Part shown: piece after piece, positions 6,476-8,836 of the stretch
Numbering within the stretch: position 1 is the stretch's first letter
Layout of the letters: each line of letters begins with the position of its first letter
Assembly: GCA_964541695.1 (NCBI GenBank)
Contig: CAZIRB010000091.1
Location: 1 to 8,836 of the forward strand
Reading direction: 5' to 3'
Source: CAZKGE01 sp964541695
Lineage (GTDB): Bacteria; Bacillota; Clostridia; Christensenellales; CAG-138
DNA length: 8,836 bases
Translations under genes and position numbers: made by a program
Notes under the pieces: generated by a model
The model's input: the letters and a program-made list of their open reading frames with translations, nothing else
Database searches by the model: none
What the model was told of the DNA's origin: nothing

Positions 6476-7063
6476 ATGCCAAACAACTATGATCGCGGAT
6501 TCGATCCGTCGGACTTCCGCGACGAAATCGACAGGTCCGCCGGCTGCGGATGCGGCGGGCAGGGCTGCGGCGGCAGCTCCTGCTGCCCGCGTCCTCCCTG
6601 CCCGCCCTGTCCGCCCGGCCCTCCCGGTCCGCAGGGACCGCAGGGCGAGCGCGGATACAAGGGCGATCCGGGCTGCCCCGGCCCAAAGGGCGACACGGGC
6701 TATACCGGGCCGCAGGGCCCGATCGGCCCCGTTGGACCGGAGGGCCCGAGAGGCGCGCGCGGTCCGCAGGGTGAGAAGGGCGACAAGGGCGATCCCGGCT
6801 GCCCCGGCCTCGTCGGCCCGCGCGGTCCCCAGGGACTGACGGGTCCGCAGGGCCCGATCGGCATCCGCGGCGACGCGGGTCCGCAGGGCGATCCCGGCTG
6901 CCAGGGACCCGCGGGTCCTCGGGGCAACCCCGGCCCCGCCGGCCCCACCGGCGTGCAGGGCCCCATCGGCCCGCGCGGCGACGTCGGCCCGATAGGGCCG
7001 CAGGGACCCGTGGCGGCAGCCGTTTATGCACAACTTTGGGAAAAGAGGGGGGCGGGCGGGTGA
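6476..7063 (+). CDS. Collagen-like protein lacking a C-terminal domain, probably truncated
   Basis: The 195-aa protein starts at ATG 6476, with AAAGGA (6461-6466) 9 nt upstream. In-frame ATGs at 6440 and 6458 have no such site. Residues 1-47 are hydrophilic and then Cys-rich (CGCGGQGCGG, CCPRPPCPPC). Residues 48-179 are 44 uninterrupted Gly-X-Y triplets, three of them carrying Cys in the X position (GCP, GCP, GCQ). The last 16 residues (AAAVYAQLWEKRGAGG) begin like the first strand of the C-terminal head of such proteins (compare AQYALVY in the divergent neighbour), then turn into a Gly/Arg tail encoded by a G-run and stop. None of the three + frames continues the head domain after 7063. The gene therefore looks cut at its 3' end, probably by the element carrying the downstream recombinase. 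A naturally tail-less collagen protein cannot be excluded. Likely spore-surface or exosporium-type, by family and promoter context. Confidence 0.85.
   Translation: MPNNYDRGFDPSDFRDEIDRSAGCGCGGQGCGGSSCCPRPPCPPCPPGPPGPQGPQGERGYKGDPGCPGPKGDTGYTGPQGPIGPVGPEGPRGARGPQGEKGDKGDPGCPGLVGPRGPQGLTGPQGPIGIRGDAGPQGDPGCQGPAGPRGNPGPAGPTGVQGPIGPRGDVGPIGPQGPVAAAVYAQLWEKRGAGG
6659..6906 (+). repeat. Three spaced near-identical repeats encoding (K/Q)GDPGC(P/Q)G
   Basis: A segment of about 23 nt recurs at 6659-6682, 6785-6808 and 6884-6906. Copies one and two differ at one base. The spacing is 126 and 99 nt, that is 14 and 11 collagen triplets. Each copy places a Cys in an otherwise Cys-free triplet repeat, which points to duplication within the gene or selection for evenly placed cysteines. 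Confidence 0.7.
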
Positions 7064-7073
7064 TTTGTTGGGG
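7047..7073 (+). other. G-tract cluster with G-quadruplex potential
   Basis: Four G-runs occur within 27 nt: G6 at 7047-7052, G3 at 7054-7056, G3 at 7058-7060 and G4 at 7070-7073. The loops are 1, 1 and 9 nt. The cluster spans the stop codon of the truncated collagen gene. More G-runs follow at 7099-7102 and 7111-7115, making this the most strand-skewed part of the window. Confidence 0.5.
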
Positions 7074-7133
7074 AGCGGCGGCGGTTTTTACGGTTTGAGG
7101 GGTATGATAAGGGGGTTTTTTGAGATCTTGGCC

Positions 7134-7203
7134 GTTCTGCCGCGGCGGAAGACTGTTCTGCCGCGGCGACGGTTTTGTACTCCAGTACGGTTCTGTTGTG
7201 CGG
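7134..7203. repeat. Short direct repeats and a small palindrome beside the recombinase 3' end
   Basis: GTTCTGCCGCGGCG occurs at 7134-7147 and 7155-7168 (period 21 nt), with a degenerate third copy starting GTTCTG at 7190. Between copies two and three lies the palindrome GTAC-TCCA-GTAC (7178-7189). The 181-nt gap 7064-7244 holds no credible gene. Repeats of this kind near a recombinase can be binding or attachment sites, but there is no proof here. Confidence 0.55.
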
Positions 7204-7244
7204 TGTTTGCAAGGCTTTTTTTGCCGCCCTGCGCGGCGTCGGTC

Positions 7245-8836
7245 CTACCGGCCGCCGTCCCGCGCCGCCGCGTTTCCGCCGCTTTTATCGCGCCCGTCCG
7301 CGCGCCCGCGCGGGTCCGCGAAATTCAGCTCGATCCGGATGCCGCCGTCCGCCCGCACGTAGATCGTGTCCACCAGCGCGGTCAGGATACCGCGGTCGAG
7401 CCGGTCGATGCCGCCGGTCTTTAAAAAGCACGCGAGGCTGGCTTCCGCCGGGGTTTGATCGCGCGCGGGCGGCAGGGTTTCCGCCTGCAGGGCCCGGATG
7501 ACCTGCACGAGCTGCGCGGCCTGACGGCCGAGCTTCGCCTTCAGCCTGTGGTATTCCTCCCCCGTGATATCGCCGTTTTTCCAGTCCGGATAGAGGCCGT
7601 CCATGGCGGCTTTCAGCTTTTCGTGCTCCTGCCTGTGCCGCTCAAGCGCCTTATCCAGCCGCTTGGCCGCGCCCGGCGCGGCGGGGGCCGCGTCGACCGC
7701 CGCGGCGATCTCGTCCGGCGCGCCGACGAGGGCGATCTGCCTCTGCAGCGCGGCCAGCACGGCGCTTTTAAGCGCGTCCTCGCGGATGGCGTGCTTGGCG
7801 CATTTTGCGGCGGATTTCTCCCGATGGGTCCGGCAGCAATAGTAGACGTAGCCCTTTGATGTTTTGCGCGTCAGCGCCTTTTTGCAGTCGGCGCAGCGCA
7901 AAAAGCCCGCAAACAGGTGCAGATCCCCGCGATTCGGCGGCGTGCGCGCGCCGCGCCTTTGCAGGGCCTGCGCTTTGTCGAATATCTCCCGTTCGACGAT
8001 GGCCTCGTGCGTGTCCGCCATGACGAACCACTCCCCTTCCGGCACCGCCACGCGGTCGTGCACCTTGTAGCTGATCACCCGTTGCCTTCCCTGCACCATC
8101 GTGCCGATATACACGGGGTTTTTCAGCATGCGCGCGATCGTGCCGGCGCTCCACAGGCCGTCGCCGCCCCCGCCTTGCGAATTGTGATACCGGAAGCCCT
8201 GGCGGCGCTTGTACTCGGTCGGGTTCGGCACGCCCAGCGCGTTGAGCCTTCTCACGATGCCGTTTTTGCTCACGCCCCCGTACACAAACCAGCGGAAGAC
8301 CTCCCGCACCACGCGCGCGGCCTCCTCGTCGACGATCAGGCGGTTTTTATCGCCCGGATCCTTTTTGTACCCGTACGGCGCGAAGGCCCCGATGAACTCC
8401 CCGTTCCGGCGCTTAATGTCAAACGTGGCGCGCACGTCGGCCGAGGTTTTGCACGCGTAGCGGTCGTTTAAAAGGCCCGTAATCGGCACCTCGAGGTTCT
8501 GTATGGTCTCGGGAAAAAGGTAGCTGTCCACCTTCGGGTCGCCGATGCTGACAAAGCGCGTGCCGTGCAGCGGGAAGTAGCTCTCCAGAAAATAGCCCTG
8601 GTCCGCGTAATTCCGGAACGCGCGCGAGAGGTTTTTGCAGACGACGCAGTTGACGGCCCCGCTTTCGATGTCGCGCAGCAGCCGCAAAAAGTCCGGGCGG
8701 TCGTAGTCCGTGCCGGTCAGGCCGTCGTCGACGTATACGCCCGCGACGAAATACCCTCCCGCGAACGAATGCGCGAGGTAGTCCAGTATGATCTTTTTCT
8801 GGTTGACGACGCTCAGGCTCTCATCGTTCCCGTCGT
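7245..8836 (-). CDS. Large serine recombinase, N-terminus cut by the window edge
   Basis: The frame is open from the right edge to TAG at 7247-7245, giving 529 visible residues. The TTG at 8687 is internal, because clear family sequence continues upstream (DGNDESLSVVNQKK, DDGLTGTDYDRPDF). Visible residues 1 to about 125 are the resolvase-type catalytic domain, with KNLSRAFRNY and FPLHGTRFVSIGD. The nucleophilic serine (in Y-x-R-x-S) should lie just beyond the window. The recombinase domain follows (GAFAPYGYKKD, then HEAIVEREIFDKAQ at about 276-289). After it comes a zinc ribbon (CADC, YYCCRTH and AKC; Cys 314, 317, 333/334, 345), a coiled coil (about 390-450) and a C-terminal segment (LVDTIYVRADGGIRIELNF). 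The usual KDLSR reads KNLSR. Such enzymes integrate or excise phages, transposons and skin-type elements. The gene looks intact as far as visible, and points toward the truncated collagen-like gene. Confidence 0.93.
   Translation of the reverse strand, partial: DGNDESLSVVNQKKIILDYLAHSFAGGYFVAGVYVDDGLTGTDYDRPDFLRLLRDIESGAVNCVVCKNLSRAFRNYADQGYFLESYFPLHGTRFVSIGDPKVDSYLFPETIQNLEVPITGLLNDRYACKTSADVRATFDIKRRNGEFIGAFAPYGYKKDPGDKNRLIVDEEAARVVREVFRWFVYGGVSKNGIVRRLNALGVPNPTEYKRRQGFRYHNSQGGGGDGLWSAGTIARMLKNPVYIGTMVQGRQRVISYKVHDRVAVPEGEWFVMADTHEAIVEREIFDKAQALQRRGARTPPNRGDLHLFAGFLRCADCKKALTRKTSKGYVYYCCRTHREKSAAKCAKHAIREDALKSAVLAALQRQIALVGAPDEIAAAVDAAPAAPGAAKRLDKALERHRQEHEKLKAAMDGLYPDWKNGDITGEEYHRLKAKLGRQAAQLVQVIRALQAETLPPARDQTPAEASLACFLKTGGIDRLDRGILTALVDTIYVRADGGIRIELNFADPRGRADGRDKSGGNAAARDGGR

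Larger units (their letters stand above)
7040..8836 (-). mobile_element. Putative end of an integrated element carrying a serine recombinase
   Basis: From about 7040 the collagen reading frame is lost. Sequence changes to a G/T-rich non-coding stretch with short repeats, then to a site-specific recombinase gene that runs off the right edge. The left boundary is placed only by the loss of collagen-family similarity. No attachment-site duplication can be shown, because the other end is outside the window. Confidence 0.35.

Noticed and set aside
7024..7212. Small - strand frame of 62 codons downstream of the recombinase
   Set aside because: It has low-complexity composition, overlaps repeats and the collagen 3' end, and has no recognisable motif or ribosome binding site.
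7213..7225. GGC-T7-GCC as a possible terminator
   Set aside because: There is no stable stem directly before the T-run on the + strand, and on the - strand the run is A.

Overview
The window reads as the chromosome of a GC-rich, probably spore-forming Bacillota (Clostridia-like) bacterium. This rests on the gene families rather than on any marker gene: a Clostridia-type Rex repressor next to adhE, BclA-like collagen-repeat proteins of the kind found on spore surfaces, strong AAGGAG-type ribosome binding sites, and a large serine recombinase of the type common on clostridial elements. No rRNA, tRNA or CRISPR array is visible.

Layout. (1) 1-849, + strand: a LysR-type regulator whose N-terminus lies off the left edge. 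It is followed by a 15-bp perfect hairpin with a T-run (875-913). (2) 993-5029, + strand: a compact three-gene operon. It holds rex (NADH/NAD+-sensing repressor, TTG start), adhE (bifunctional acetaldehyde/alcohol dehydrogenase) and an APH/choline-kinase-like phosphotransferase of unknown substrate, with gaps of only 19 and 16 nt. The operon ends at a strong GC-rich terminator (5038-5101) that also looks usable from the opposite strand. (3) 5203-7063: two divergent collagen-like genes sharing a roughly 355-bp upstream region. The left gene (- strand) has a Cys-rich N-terminus, 34 Gly-X-Y triplets and a 142-residue BclA-like C-terminal domain. The right gene (+ strand) has a Cys-rich N-terminus and 44 Gly-X-Y triplets, but ends 16 residues after the collagen stretch without a C-terminal domain. 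Both carry upstream sequences resembling late mother-cell (SigK/SigE-like) sporulation promoters. (4) 7245-8836, - strand: a large serine recombinase, cut by the right edge at its N-terminus and convergent with the truncated-looking collagen gene.

Working together: rex-adhE is a redox-controlled ethanol-forming module. NADH accumulation should release Rex and allow AdhE to reoxidise NADH. The co-transcribed kinase is an unexplained member. The collagen pair probably contributes to the spore or cell surface. The most interesting point is the junction at about 7030-7245. The right collagen gene stops just where its globular C-terminal domain should begin, and a site-specific recombinase gene follows immediately. 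This suggests that an element has integrated into the gene, possibly one that could be excised to restore it, as skin does for sigK. The other end of such an element would lie beyond the window, so this remains a hypothesis.
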